A stretch of 64,000 bases of DNA from [Leptolyngbya] sp. PCC 7376 (GTDB lineage: Bacteria > Cyanobacteriota > Cyanobacteriia > Cyanobacteriales > MRBY01). The stretch is from positions 2,836,036 to 2,900,035 of the forward strand of contig NC_019683.1 of the NCBI RefSeq assembly GCF_000316605.1, read 5' to 3'. This document shows, piece after piece, positions 27,538 through 36,139 of the stretch. The notes under the pieces were generated by a model. It was not told the DNA's origin. It saw only the letters and a list, made by a program, of their open reading frames with translations, and did no database searches. Numbering within the stretch: position 1 is the first letter of the stretch; the number at the start of each line of letters is the position of its first letter. Position numbers and translations under genes: made by a program.

Positions 27538-28788
27538 TCACCAATCGTTTAAATTACCGCGCTGGGCCAGTAGAGCAGAGCCATAAGCCGCATCAGGATT
27601 GGGAGAGGCAAGAACCGGACAAGGTAACTGGGTTTCCCGCATTGCTGTCCATGTGGGATTTTGGGAACCTCCTCCAGCCGTGAAAATTTTGGTTGGTTTA
27701 GGAGCACCTAATTCTTGTAATTTGCCGTAACCCATTGCTTCAATACGAGTCATCCCTTCAAACAATCCTTGCAAAAATTGGCGATCGCCCTGAGGTCGTG
27801 GCGTTAAGCAGGGCTCTAATTGCGGATCATTAATCGGGAAACGTTCTCCAGGCTTCAATAAGGGGTAATACTCCAAATTTGTTGAACTGCTGGGATCAAT
27901 CTCGCGACTCAGTCGAATTAGATCATCTTGTTCAAAAAAATGTTTTAGGACAGCTCCCCCAGTATTGGATGCACCACCTGTTAGCCAAAGGTTTCCGAAA
28001 CGGTGACTGTAAACTCCTGAAGCTTTTTCGTTGACTGGGTGATCGCTGAGCAACTTTAAAACCAGCGTTGAACCAAGGGAGGTCACAGCTTCTCCTACTT
28101 TGCTGGCACCACTCGCAATAAATGCGGCAATGCTATCGGTTGTTCCAACACAAATTTGGCAATGGGGATTTATATCGAATTGGGTGGCGATCGCCGGCAA
28201 AATTTCAGCAACAGTTTCGCCGGGAGTCAAAACCCTTGGCAGCATCGGGAAAAGAGGATGATTTTCCAACCACCCTGGGTAGCAGAGTTTTTGGACATCA
28301 AAGCCAAGTTTGAGAGCATTATGTTCATCACTAAGACCCCATCTTCCATGGAGAATCGCCCCAAGCCAATCTGCCTGATGGAGAAAATATTGAGCTGTTT
28401 TTGTAAAGACTTTTTCGTCGAACCACAATAATTTTGCCAAGCTCAATGTTGCGGATTGGACGAGGTGTTCGGGAGGAGCCAGTTTTGATAACTTTTCTAG
28501 TTGCGATCGCCCCCGATTATCGTTGTAGAGTAAGGCTTCAGAAACTGGTTGACCATCCGTATCACAGAGCAAAACAGTGCTAGATGTACCATTAATGGCG
28601 ATCGCCGCAAGATTTTGAGCAACGTCTTTTTTAAGTGATTGGAGGAGCTGAAATAACGTTTTCTGCCAAGCTACGGGGTTCTGCTTTTCAAGAGGCAAGG
28701 CAATAGTTTGGCTAATCTTTTGATCTGCATCAATGGCGATCGCCCGCGCGCCGGAGGTGCCAAAATCAATGCCCAGAAAATATGTCAT
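27538..28788 (-). CDS. FGGY-family carbohydrate kinase, probably D-ribulose kinase type
   Basis: A 416-residue kinase. The phosphate-binding motif GIDFGTSGARA begins at residue 6, and GGASNTGGAVLKHF and AAGGGSQNPTW are the other nucleotide-binding segments. The length and the first motif fit the short XK-1 type found in cyanobacteria and plants; the Synechococcus elongatus relative phosphorylates D-ribulose. Xylulose is the alternative substrate. Divergent from the CHAT gene at 28977. Confidence 0.84.
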   Translation of the reverse strand: MTYFLGIDFGTSGARAIAIDADQKISQTIALPLEKQNPVAWQKTLFQLLQSLKKDVAQNLAAIAINGTSSTVLLCDTDGQPVSEALLYNDNRGRSQLEKLSKLAPPEHLVQSATLSLAKLLWFDEKVFTKTAQYFLHQADWLGAILHGRWGLSDEHNALKLGFDVQKLCYPGWLENHPLFPMLPRVLTPGETVAEILPAIATQFDINPHCQICVGTTDSIAAFIASGASKVGEAVTSLGSTLVLKLLSDHPVNEKASGVYSHRFGNLWLTGGASNTGGAVLKHFFEQDDLIRLSREIDPSSSTNLEYYPLLKPGERFPINDPQLEPCLTPRPQGDRQFLQGLFEGMTRIEAMGYGKLQELGAPKPTKIFTAGGGSQNPTWTAMRETQLPCPVLASPNPDAAYGSALLAQRGNLNDW

Positions 28789-28976
28789 GCTTCAAAAATA
28801 TTTAGCGTTTTTTAATAGCTTTGCGAACCTTAATAAGCTCTCAACCGTCTCAGTTATTAAGCTTGTAAACATCATAGTTTAAGGAATTTTTGGTTCGATT
28901 CTCAGCGTTTTACACCAGAAAACTGTAAAGAATCAATGTAGAGAAAATTAGCACTCCAATACCCGCCTATTTAGCC

Positions 28977-30305
28977 ATGCTCAAATCACTCAACAAACTT
29001 CTTCTCACCAGTAGCTTGGCGATCACCCTAGGTTTCTCGGCAGTCATGCCTAGCACAGCGCAGACCCTCGACGAAAAAATTGTCAAGATGGAACAGGGCT
29101 TAGAAAAAGAATTTGAGACTTATTTTGACAGTGATCTGGCAACAACAAATCAGCTTCCAGAAGAGATGGCGAAAACCTTAGCGCGCATGGGAGAGGCAAC
29201 GAATACGACGCCAGCAGTCCTATGGGCTATGCCCCGTGAAGATCATTTGCATCTCGTTTTAATCACCCCGAACGGTGAACCTATTGCCCGCAATCTCTAC
29301 GATCTCCCCAAAACCAAGGTAAGAGAAATCGCGAATCAATTCACGCGCAGTATCACCAACCCTCGTCGCCCCTTTAATCAGCGTATTGCCAAAGAACTTC
29401 ACCAAGCTTTAATCGAACCTTTTGAGCTAGAGTTTCTCCAACCCACAGGCATTGATACACTCCTAGTTTGTATGGGAGATGGCCTGAGGAGTCTTCCGCT
29501 CGCAGCACTCCATGATGGCGATCACTTTTTAATCGAGAAATACGCCGTCACCCGTATTCCCGCTTTTAATCTTATTAACCACGAATATAGTGATATTCAG
29601 CGTGGCGGCATTTTAGCGATGGGAGCCTCAGAATTTGAGGAGCTAAAGCCTTTGCCAGCAGTCCCAATCGAACTCGAAACGATTGTGGAACAATTGCGCT
29701 CGATTAAACCCGCTAAAGAAGAATGGCACGAACTGTCTCTCTTAAATCAAGACTTTACCCAAACCGATCTACAGGCTCTACTGACCCATCGCGCCTTTGA
29801 TATTGTGCACCTCGCGACCCATGCAGAGTTTATGCCGGGCAGTTCCAGTCAATCTTATATTCAATTTCACGATCGAAAATTAACCCTCGAAGAGATGCCA
29901 AAATTCGACTGGAATCAGGCTGATGTTGATTTATTAGTACTCAGTGCTTGTCGTACGGCAGTGGGAGATAGTGAGGCTGAACTCGGTTTTGCAGGACTAG
30001 CGCTACAGCTAGGTGTAGATTCGGCGATCGCCAGTCTCTGGAATGTCAATGATGCGGGCACACTTGCCCTTATGGGAGATTTTTACCAAGAACTCTCTGT
30101 GCAAAATACAAAAGCGGAAGCCCTCCGCCAAGCTCAACTTAAAATGCTGCGCGGCAAAATTCAATTTGAAGGCGATCGCCTCCTCCTCTCACGAGGTAGC
30201 GTTGTGCCTATTCCCGATGACCTCAGTAGCCAAATCCCTCCAACCAAAGACCTCTCCCATCCTTACTACTGGGCTGCCTTTAGTATGATCAGTAGCCCTT
30301 GGTAA
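28977..30305 (+). CDS. Exported CHAT-domain protein
   Basis: A 442-residue protein. Residues 1 to about 29 are a signal peptide (ending STAQ), so it should be exported. The rest is a CHAT domain, a caspase-like cysteine peptidase fold, with the catalytic pair His282 (LATHAEF) and Cys325 (LSACRTAVG) intact. Cytoplasmic CHAT proteins are often triggers of defence systems, but this one has no repeat, effector or sensor neighbour and is predicted outside the cytoplasm. Its substrate is unknown. Confidence 0.83.
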   Translation: MLKSLNKLLLTSSLAITLGFSAVMPSTAQTLDEKIVKMEQGLEKEFETYFDSDLATTNQLPEEMAKTLARMGEATNTTPAVLWAMPREDHLHLVLITPNGEPIARNLYDLPKTKVREIANQFTRSITNPRRPFNQRIAKELHQALIEPFELEFLQPTGIDTLLVCMGDGLRSLPLAALHDGDHFLIEKYAVTRIPAFNLINHEYSDIQRGGILAMGASEFEELKPLPAVPIELETIVEQLRSIKPAKEEWHELSLLNQDFTQTDLQALLTHRAFDIVHLATHAEFMPGSSSQSYIQFHDRKLTLEEMPKFDWNQADVDLLVLSACRTAVGDSEAELGFAGLALQLGVDSAIASLWNVNDAGTLALMGDFYQELSVQNTKAEALRQAQLKMLRGKIQFEGDRLLLSRGSVVPIPDDLSSQIPPTKDLSHPYYWAAFSMISSPW

Positions 30306-30313
30306 ATAAAAAA

Positions 30314-30345
30314 ATCCCCCTTGACTAAGGAGGATTTAGGGGGAT
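30314..30345 (+). repeat. Short hairpin repeat of the AATCCCCCTT type
   Basis: ATCCCCC (30314-30320) pairs with GGGGGAT (30339-30345). The sequence is of the AATCCCCCTT...AGGGGGATC type that recurs between genes in many cyanobacteria. It sits just after the CHAT gene and may act as a terminator or 3'-end stabiliser. Confidence 0.6.
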
Positions 30346-30389
30346 CCAGTATTTCTGAATTAACCGAAGTAATTATCTATCTCGATTAA

Positions 30390-31493
30390 TTACGCCAAAC
30401 CAGCTACTGCCGGATGGAAAAAGAATGCTAGGCCCAGCACGGTGTAGGTCGCGAGGAGCAAACTTCCTTCAAGCCAATTCGAATTACCATCTGAGCTGAT
30501 CGAGTTCGCAATTAAAACAGCTACAGCTACAGCAACAAGTTCAAAAGGATTGAAGTTGAGATCCATCGGCTGACCAATTATCCAGCCAGAAATTACGAGG
30601 ACAGGTGCAACAAATAGCGCAATCTGTAAGCTCGATCCAACAGCCACAGACACAGACAAATCCATCTTGTCTTTCAGCGCCACAGTAACCGCCGTTGCGT
30701 GCTCAGCAGCATTACCAATAATTGGCAACAAAATCACACCGGTGAAAAGAGGGCTAAGGCCTAACGTTTCCGTCGCTTCCTCAAGGGAGCCAACCAATAA
30801 TTCTGACTCCACAGCCACAGCAAGGGTAACAACTAATAAAATACCGACCCAAAACCAAAGATTTACTTTTTCCTTCGCTTCTTCTTCAGTTTCGCCTCCC
30901 TCTTCGACCTCTGCAACACCGACATCATAGAGATAGGAATGAGTTTTCATCGAAAAGAGTAACGTCAAACCATAAACGCCAATCAAAACAACGGCAACAG
31001 CAACAGAAAGTTTTTGCAACGTGCCCTCGGGAAGACCAGTAGACGTATATTGCACTGCTGTGGGAATCAAGATGGCAATAACGGCAAGGTTCATCGAAGA
31101 TGCATTGAGGCGTGCCGCAGTGGGTTGAAAGTCTTGCTCCTTAAACTTCAGGCCGCCAAGCAACATGGCAAAACCCATCACAAGAAGAAGGTTACTGATA
31201 ATTGAGCCAGTGATCGTCGCTTTTACAACTTCCACAAGACCTGATTTAAGGGCGATAAACGCCAAAATTAATTCTGTCGCGTTACCAAAGGTGGCATTGA
31301 GGAGACCACCAAGGTTTGGGCCAACCACCACGGCAATTTCTTCTGTGGCTTCTCCCATGAATGCTGCCAGGGGAACAATACCCAACGCAGCAGTACAGAA
31401 AACGGTAACGGGACTCCATCCCAAATATTCTCCAGCAATGGAGACCGGGATAAAGACTAGCAGTGCTAGAAAAAGGGTGTTTTTGTTCAGCAT
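30390..31493 (-). CDS. Calcium/proton antiporter, CAX family
   Basis: A 367-residue protein with about eleven hydrophobic segments in two halves, each with the cation-binding GNATELI/GNAAEHA signature (FGNATELILAF and IIGNAAEHATA). A short acidic stretch between halves (VEEGGETEEEAKEK) matches CAX. The family exchanges calcium or other divalent cations for protons, here probably across the plasma or thylakoid membrane. Convergent with the CHAT gene. Confidence 0.9.
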   Translation of the reverse strand: MLNKNTLFLALLVFIPVSIAGEYLGWSPVTVFCTAALGIVPLAAFMGEATEEIAVVVGPNLGGLLNATFGNATELILAFIALKSGLVEVVKATITGSIISNLLLVMGFAMLLGGLKFKEQDFQPTAARLNASSMNLAVIAILIPTAVQYTSTGLPEGTLQKLSVAVAVVLIGVYGLTLLFSMKTHSYLYDVGVAEVEEGGETEEEAKEKVNLWFWVGILLVVTLAVAVESELLVGSLEEATETLGLSPLFTGVILLPIIGNAAEHATAVTVALKDKMDLSVSVAVGSSLQIALFVAPVLVISGWIIGQPMDLNFNPFELVAVAVAVLIANSISSDGNSNWLEGSLLLATYTVLGLAFFFHPAVAGLA

Positions 31494-31766
31494 AAGCAGG
31501 TATGTGTTTCGCTAATGACCAATATAGATGCGCTGCCCAGATTCGTAATTATTTCTGGCTTTAGTTCATCTCATCGTCACTGATTGCCATGGGGTCGTCA
31601 AGCGAGAAAGTATTTCACATCCAGATTTCGCCCAGAGCCTGAGGTAACTACAACATCAATCGGTACAAAACCGGAAATACGCAGGGCGATCGCCGCCGCC
31701 TCACCTCCATTTGACATCATCAGATTTCATTTGTATTATGTTTGTAGTGTGAAGAGAATAAGAGCA

Positions 31767-32948
31767 ATGACATATCAACCCCTTCCGATGAAAACAGAAA
31801 AGCCTATCTACTCTTGGGCAGGCCACGAGTTAGCCTCTCGCGAGCTCCAGATGGCAAAAAATGTCGCCTCTCTTCCCTTCGTCTTCAAGCATGTTTCCCT
31901 AATGCCAGACGTTCATTTGGGTAAAGGTGCATTAGTCGGTTCTGTACTCGCTACGAAAGATGCTGTTATTCCCGCCGCTGTTGGTGTGGATATTGGCTGT
32001 GGCATGGCAGCAATGCAGTTACCTTTCAAAGCAGAGGAACTCGACGGCAAACTAAAACAAATTCGTCGCGATATCGAAGCGGCTATCCCTGTCGGCTTTA
32101 ACCAAAACAAAGATGTCGATAAAACCGTAACCAACTGGCAAGGTTGGCATAGTTTCAAAGATCTCCACAAGGGCGTGAAAAAACTGGAAGGGAAAGCCCT
32201 CAAACAAATGGGCACCCTCGGTGGTGGCAATCACTTTATTGAGGTTTGTCTGGACGAAAATGACAACGTTTGGCTAATGCTACATTCTGGCTCTCGTCAT
32301 ATCGGCAATAAATTAGCTCAATGTCATATCGGCACAGCCAAAGAATTAGCGCGACTCTCTGAAACGAAATTACCGGATCCTGATTTGGCATATTTCGTAA
32401 AAGGAACGCCAGAATTTGATGCCTATTGGCGCGATTTGCAATGGTCTCAAAATTACGCTCGCTTTAACCGCGACGTAATGATGGAGCGCTTTAAAAAGAT
32501 TGTCGAAAAATATCTTGCTGGCGGCAAACCCAGTAAACCTGTTTTATTCGTCAACTGCCACCACAACTACGCCGAGAAAGAAACTCATTTCGACGAAGAT
32601 GTTTATGTCACTCGTAAAGGTGCAGTACGTGCTCGAACGAATGATTACGGCATTATTCCCGGTTCGATGGGTGCAAAGTCTTTCATTGTGAAAGGGAAAG
32701 GTAATTTGATGAGTTATTGTTCCTGTTCCCACGGTGCGGGCCGCTTAATGTCTCGTACCAAGGCGAAAAAGCAGTTTACCGTCGATGATCTCGTCGAACA
32801 AACGAAAGGAGTGGAATGCCGAAAAGATCATGGCGTCATCGATGAAATCCCTGGTGCATATAAGCCCATTGAGGAAGTCATGCACCAACAGGAAGATCTC
32901 GTCGAAGTTGTTGCGGTTCTAAAGCAAGTACTCTGCGTTAAAGGTTAA
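31767..32948 (+). CDS. rtcB: RtcB-family RNA ligase
   Basis: From ATG 31767 (MTYQPLPMKTEKP), 393 residues. RtcB joins RNA ends with 2',3'-cyclic phosphate or 3'-phosphate using GTP and Mn. Metal and catalytic signatures are present: GVDIGCGM, GGGNHFIE, NCHHNY, and CSHGAGRLMSR, whose histidine carries the GMP. The frame is open to 31584 but the extra 61 residues do not belong to the family. No RtcA or repair partner nearby. A HIP1-containing hairpin follows. Confidence 0.92.
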   Translation: MTYQPLPMKTEKPIYSWAGHELASRELQMAKNVASLPFVFKHVSLMPDVHLGKGALVGSVLATKDAVIPAAVGVDIGCGMAAMQLPFKAEELDGKLKQIRRDIEAAIPVGFNQNKDVDKTVTNWQGWHSFKDLHKGVKKLEGKALKQMGTLGGGNHFIEVCLDENDNVWLMLHSGSRHIGNKLAQCHIGTAKELARLSETKLPDPDLAYFVKGTPEFDAYWRDLQWSQNYARFNRDVMMERFKKIVEKYLAGGKPSKPVLFVNCHHNYAEKETHFDEDVYVTRKGAVRARTNDYGIIPGSMGAKSFIVKGKGNLMSYCSCSHGAGRLMSRTKAKKQFTVDDLVEQTKGVECRKDHGVIDEIPGAYKPIEEVMHQQEDLVEVVAVLKQVLCVKG

Positions 32949-32965
32949 TGATATCTAGTATTTAA

Positions 32966-32992
32966 GGGGGCGATCGCCGCTCCCTTTTCGTT
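32966..32992 (+). terminator. HIP1-containing terminator after rtcB
   Basis: AAGGG and GGGCG pair with complementary CGCTCCCTTTT across a GCGATCGC core, and the hairpin ends in TTTT. Located 20 bases after the stop codon. Confidence 0.55.
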
Positions 32993-33130
32993 TGTCCTTT
33001 TAATTTGCTTTATCCCTTTTCTCAAACCTTTTTCCTCGTTAAATCCATCACGTGAAAGGATTCAGAAAATTGCGTGATTAGTATACAATTGGGAATGCTG
33101 TCTTTATATGAAAAATTTTAGATTAATTTC

Positions 33131-33433
33131 ATGGCAAAGAAATCGATGATTGAGCGCGATAAGAAACGTGCTCGCACAGTCGCCAAATATGCTGCAAAGC
33201 GTGCGGCTCTCAAAGAAGCTTTCAAGACTACTGAAGATCCCCTCCAGAAGCTCGAAATTCACCGCAAGATTCAAAACCTTCCCCGCGATAGCTCTCCTAC
33301 TCGGATGCGCAACCGTTGCAAAGTAACAGGCCGTCCCAGAAGCTACTATCGTGATTTTGGTCTCTGCCGTAACGTCCTCCGTGACTGGGCACACCAAGGT
33401 TTACTTCCTGGCGTTGTAAAGTCCAGCTGGTAA
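33131..33433 (+). CDS. rpsN: 30S ribosomal protein S14 (zinc-independent form)
   Basis: A 100-residue basic protein with the S14 signature [33 protein letters not shown] (split: [17 protein letters not shown] and [14 protein letters not shown]). It lacks the CxxC...CxxC zinc motif, so it is the longer C-minus form. It is a single gene followed by a terminator and an IS630-type element. Confidence 0.97.
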   Translation: MAKKSMIERDKKRARTVAKYAAKRAALKEAFKTTEDPLQKLEIHRKIQNLPRDSSPTRMRNRCKVTGRPRSYYRDFGLCRNVLRDWAHQGLLPGVVKSSW

Positions 33434-33490
33434 TTTTTCGTTAGCTTTAATTTTTATTTTTAAATTTTTAACCGTATTGCGTCATCGGTG

Positions 33491-33518
33491 GGTGAAACTA
33501 AATTGTTTCACCTTTTTT
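33491..33518 (+). terminator. Terminator after rpsN
   Basis: GGTGAAAC (33491-33498) pairs with GTTTCACC (33505-33512) and is followed by TTTTTT. Confidence 0.85.
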
Positions 33519-33580
33519 ATTGGCGTTTTTAAAGGACAATCAACCACCTGTATCCATTCTGAAACCTATTAATATTCATA

Positions 33581-34523
33581 GCAGGCAAGGAGTGGGTTAA
33601 GACAGAATAGGATAGAAGCAATAAACATAGATGCCATGCCTGCTCCCCATAGTCTTGATTTACGCCTAAAAGCTGTTGCCGCCTTCGATAAAGGTGAACG
33701 AAAAAGTGATATCTGTCGCTTCTTTGGTATTAGCCGAAATACGCTAGACCTGTGGCTGAAACGACGAGAGAAAATCGGTTCAGTCGCTCCGAAGACAGAT
33801 TACCGTCGAGGCCCTCAACCGAAGATTAATGATCTAGATGCTTTTCGTGCTTTTGCAGAGAAATATGGGCATCTAACCCAGAAGGAAATGGCGGAGAAAT
33901 GGCCAGAGTCTATTAGTGATGCATCCAGACGTGAAGCTCTACGGAAAATTGAATTTACTCGAAAAAAAAGACCTATCGATATCAAGAGAGAGATAAAGAA
34001 TTAGAAAAAGCATTTGTGGCACAACTGAAGCAGTATGTCCAAGAACGACTCGTATATATCGATGAAAGTGGATTTGATAATACCTTAGATTATGGGTATG
34101 GCTACTGCCATAAGTCAGAGAGGTTTATCGCAGAGAAGTTAGGTCATCGTACAGAACGAGTTAGCGTGATTGGAGGATGGCGAGAGGGAGAGCAGATAGC
34201 ACCGATGGTATTTGAGGGCTATGCCAACAGCGCCTTAGTTTGCCAATGGGTAGAGGATTGCTTAGTGCCAGAGTTGATTCCGGGTCAAATTATTATTCTG
34301 GATAATGCCAGTGTTCATCCAAAGGAAAGAATACAAACATTGGTGGCGAAGGCAGGATGTGAAGTGATATTTTTGCCACCCTACTCACCACACCTGAACA
34401 AGATAGAGAAGTTTTGGGGGAGGTTAAAGAAGGAGGTAAGTAAGCTCATCAAGAAGACTGAGGATTTGTTCGATGCCATCAGAATAGCCTTCTGTTCTAT
34501 GTCCTAACCTTCTCCTTCGCTGC
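33581..34523 (+). mobile_element. IS630-family insertion sequence, second type
   Basis: A 943-base element between TA dinucleotides (33579-33580 and 34524-34525). The left end GCAGGCAAGGAG and the right end (reverse complement GCAGCGAAGGAG) are imperfect terminal inverted repeats extending about 25 bases. Its ends and its transposase differ from those of the copies at 14 and 52 kb. It inserted shortly after the rpsN terminator. Confidence 0.85.
33636..34507 (+). CDS. IS630-family transposase made by -1 frameshift
   Basis: Two overlapping frames: 33636-34004 (helix-turn-helix part, SDICRFFGISRNTL) and a C-terminal frame carrying the DDE domain (D in YIDESGFD, D in IILDNASVH, E in LNKIEKFWG), open from about 33970 and ending at 34507. 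The run of eight A at 33962-33969 allows a -1 slip, after which KKTYRYQERDKELEKAF continues smoothly into the second part. This is the usual programmed frameshift of this IS630 group, giving a protein of about 290 residues. A plain mutation is the alternative. Confidence 0.83.
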
Positions 34524-34620
34524 TATAATATTCAGAAAAATCCCCATAAAAAACATCTCCAAAAATCACAATAGAATCGCAGTTTCTGGAGATATCTTGA
34601 GTAACTTGGAGGCTTTCGTT

Positions 34621-35532
34621 TTAGGACTTAACGTAAAGCGAAAGAGTTTCGGAATAGATTTCTTCGGATCCAGTACGTTCTTGGAGAATTTTCCGTGCCA
34701 TAACAATCAACTCAGAAGGCAAACGAGGGGGACGGGCAGGAGGGAGAAAATCTGAGGGATAAGAGTCAGGAATCGGTCGTACTGCAGGAATTTCACTCGC
34801 TTGCTTGTTAATGAGATTCAACTGTAAGCGAGGTGTATCGCTATTTAATACAGATTTATCACTGCTACAAGCCATATTTGCAAGGGTAAATGCATGGGTG
34901 AAAGCAACCACATCTTGTCCAACTTGAGAACTATAGCCTCGGAAGTAAGGAACAATATGCTCACCAAAATTGACATAGTATTCGTCACTATTAAGGTACG
35001 AATCAATTTCAGCTTCGAACCCATCTTCCCGAAGAATTTTAGTATGTTGACGGACTTCCTCTTGATTTTGAGGCGCACGACCAAGGAAATGCTTGAAGTT
35101 CAGCTCGATAAAAGTAGATGTAGGATATTTTTCCCAAAACAAAGCCTGGTAGCGACCACCGACAGCTAATTCACGAATAAAGTCACGAACAGAAATCTCA
35201 CCAAAGCGAAGCTGAGACTCTGCTTTGACTAGACGCTCACTATCCATAACGTGAGCATTACCAAAGATTTGTTTATATGCAGCTCTAATAACAAGGTCTT
35301 TATCTTCTACAGAGTCTGCATTTGACCAAATAGGAGTGCCCGTGGTGAGTCCATCACGATATTTTTCAGTGAGGCTCTTGTCTGATGTTTTAGGAGGTTT
35401 GGGTGGTTCGGCTGCTTTTGTTTTGAGGGGAGGGGCAGCTGTTTGTGCTACAGGTGGAGCTGCCGGTTTTTCAGCGACCGCAACATTAGAATCTTGATTG
35501 TTATTGAAGAGACTCTTAAATTGACTAAACAT
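34621..35532 (-). CDS. Phycobilisome linker polypeptide with proline-rich N-terminal extension
   Basis: A 303-residue protein. Residues about 55-200 form a pfam00427 linker domain (VIRAAYKQIFGNAHV, FIELNFKHFLGRAP, EAEIDSYLNSDEY, VPYFRGYSS), which threads through the hexamer of a phycobilisome rod. Unlike CpcC and CpcG, it starts with a short helix (MFSQFKSLFN) and about 45 residues rich in Pro and Ala. The C-terminal 90 residues do not look like a CpcD domain. It could be a rod-core or basal linker such as CpcJ or CpcG, but I cannot decide; no phycocyanin genes are next to it. Confidence 0.8.
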   Translation of the reverse strand: MFSQFKSLFNNNQDSNVAVAEKPAAPPVAQTAAPPLKTKAAEPPKPPKTSDKSLTEKYRDGLTTGTPIWSNADSVEDKDLVIRAAYKQIFGNAHVMDSERLVKAESQLRFGEISVRDFIRELAVGGRYQALFWEKYPTSTFIELNFKHFLGRAPQNQEEVRQHTKILREDGFEAEIDSYLNSDEYYVNFGEHIVPYFRGYSSQVGQDVVAFTHAFTLANMACSSDKSVLNSDTPRLQLNLINKQASEIPAVRPIPDSYPSDFLPPARPPRLPSELIVMARKILQERTGSEEIYSETLSLYVKS

Positions 35533-35848
35533 ATGTATAAGGTCAGTCCCAGAATTAATAGGTTTATTAGTAATTTTCCCAAGATTTTATCATGGTGAAA
35601 GTAGGTGCGCGGGTGCCATTAAGGGAGGATCATATTCGCTGAAAGCCCTATTTTCAATGAATTGCACTCATCTCGACTTCATTGTATAAAGGTAAACTTT
35701 TTCCTCAACCCTTACTCATTTTGTAAACAATTATCAACACTGAAAGTTATCGAGTCACAATAGTTCTGTGAGGATCGACCAAATTTGTGAAGACCATTCC
35801 GTTAAACTGTGGGAGATGGCAATTGAACAGAAGAGCTAGGCGATCGCC

Positions 35849-36106
35849 ATGACAGAAGATTCCGGAAAGGAACAATTTATTTATCCAAAGGACAGTTATC
35901 GTGGCGAATTCAATCTTGAGAACATGGCATTTAATGCCAATTTGCAAGAATTTGCGCAGAAGGTAAATATCGTTTGCAATCTCGAGACAAATGGAAAAAT
36001 AACCTCGAATGATGCTTACAAAAGAATTAAAAAGCTATGGCGAGAGCTAAAAAGCAGTAGAAAAAGTCTCAAGATCCAAAAAAAAGATGATGAGACCTCT
36101 GGGTAA
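35849..36106 (+). CDS. Small conserved cyanobacterial protein
   Basis: An 85-residue protein beginning MTEDSGKEQFIYPKDSYRG. The segment YPKDSYRGEF followed by FNLENMAFNANLQEFAQ, and the basic C-terminal half, resemble small soluble proteins shared by cyanobacteria whose function is unknown. The stop codon lies within the loop of the terminator shared with the next gene. Confidence 0.7.
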   Translation: MTEDSGKEQFIYPKDSYRGEFNLENMAFNANLQEFAQKVNIVCNLETNGKITSNDAYKRIKKLWRELKSSRKSLKIQKKDDETSG

Positions 36107-36123
36107 GATGCTCATCATCTTTT
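36082..36123. terminator. Bidirectional terminator
   Basis: AAAAGATGATGAG (36082-36094) pairs perfectly with CTCATCATCTTTT (36111-36123). A- and T-runs on both sides let it serve the + strand small gene and the - strand binding-protein gene that converge here. Confidence 0.85.
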
Positions 36124-36139
36124 CTGCTCTTTCACCAAC

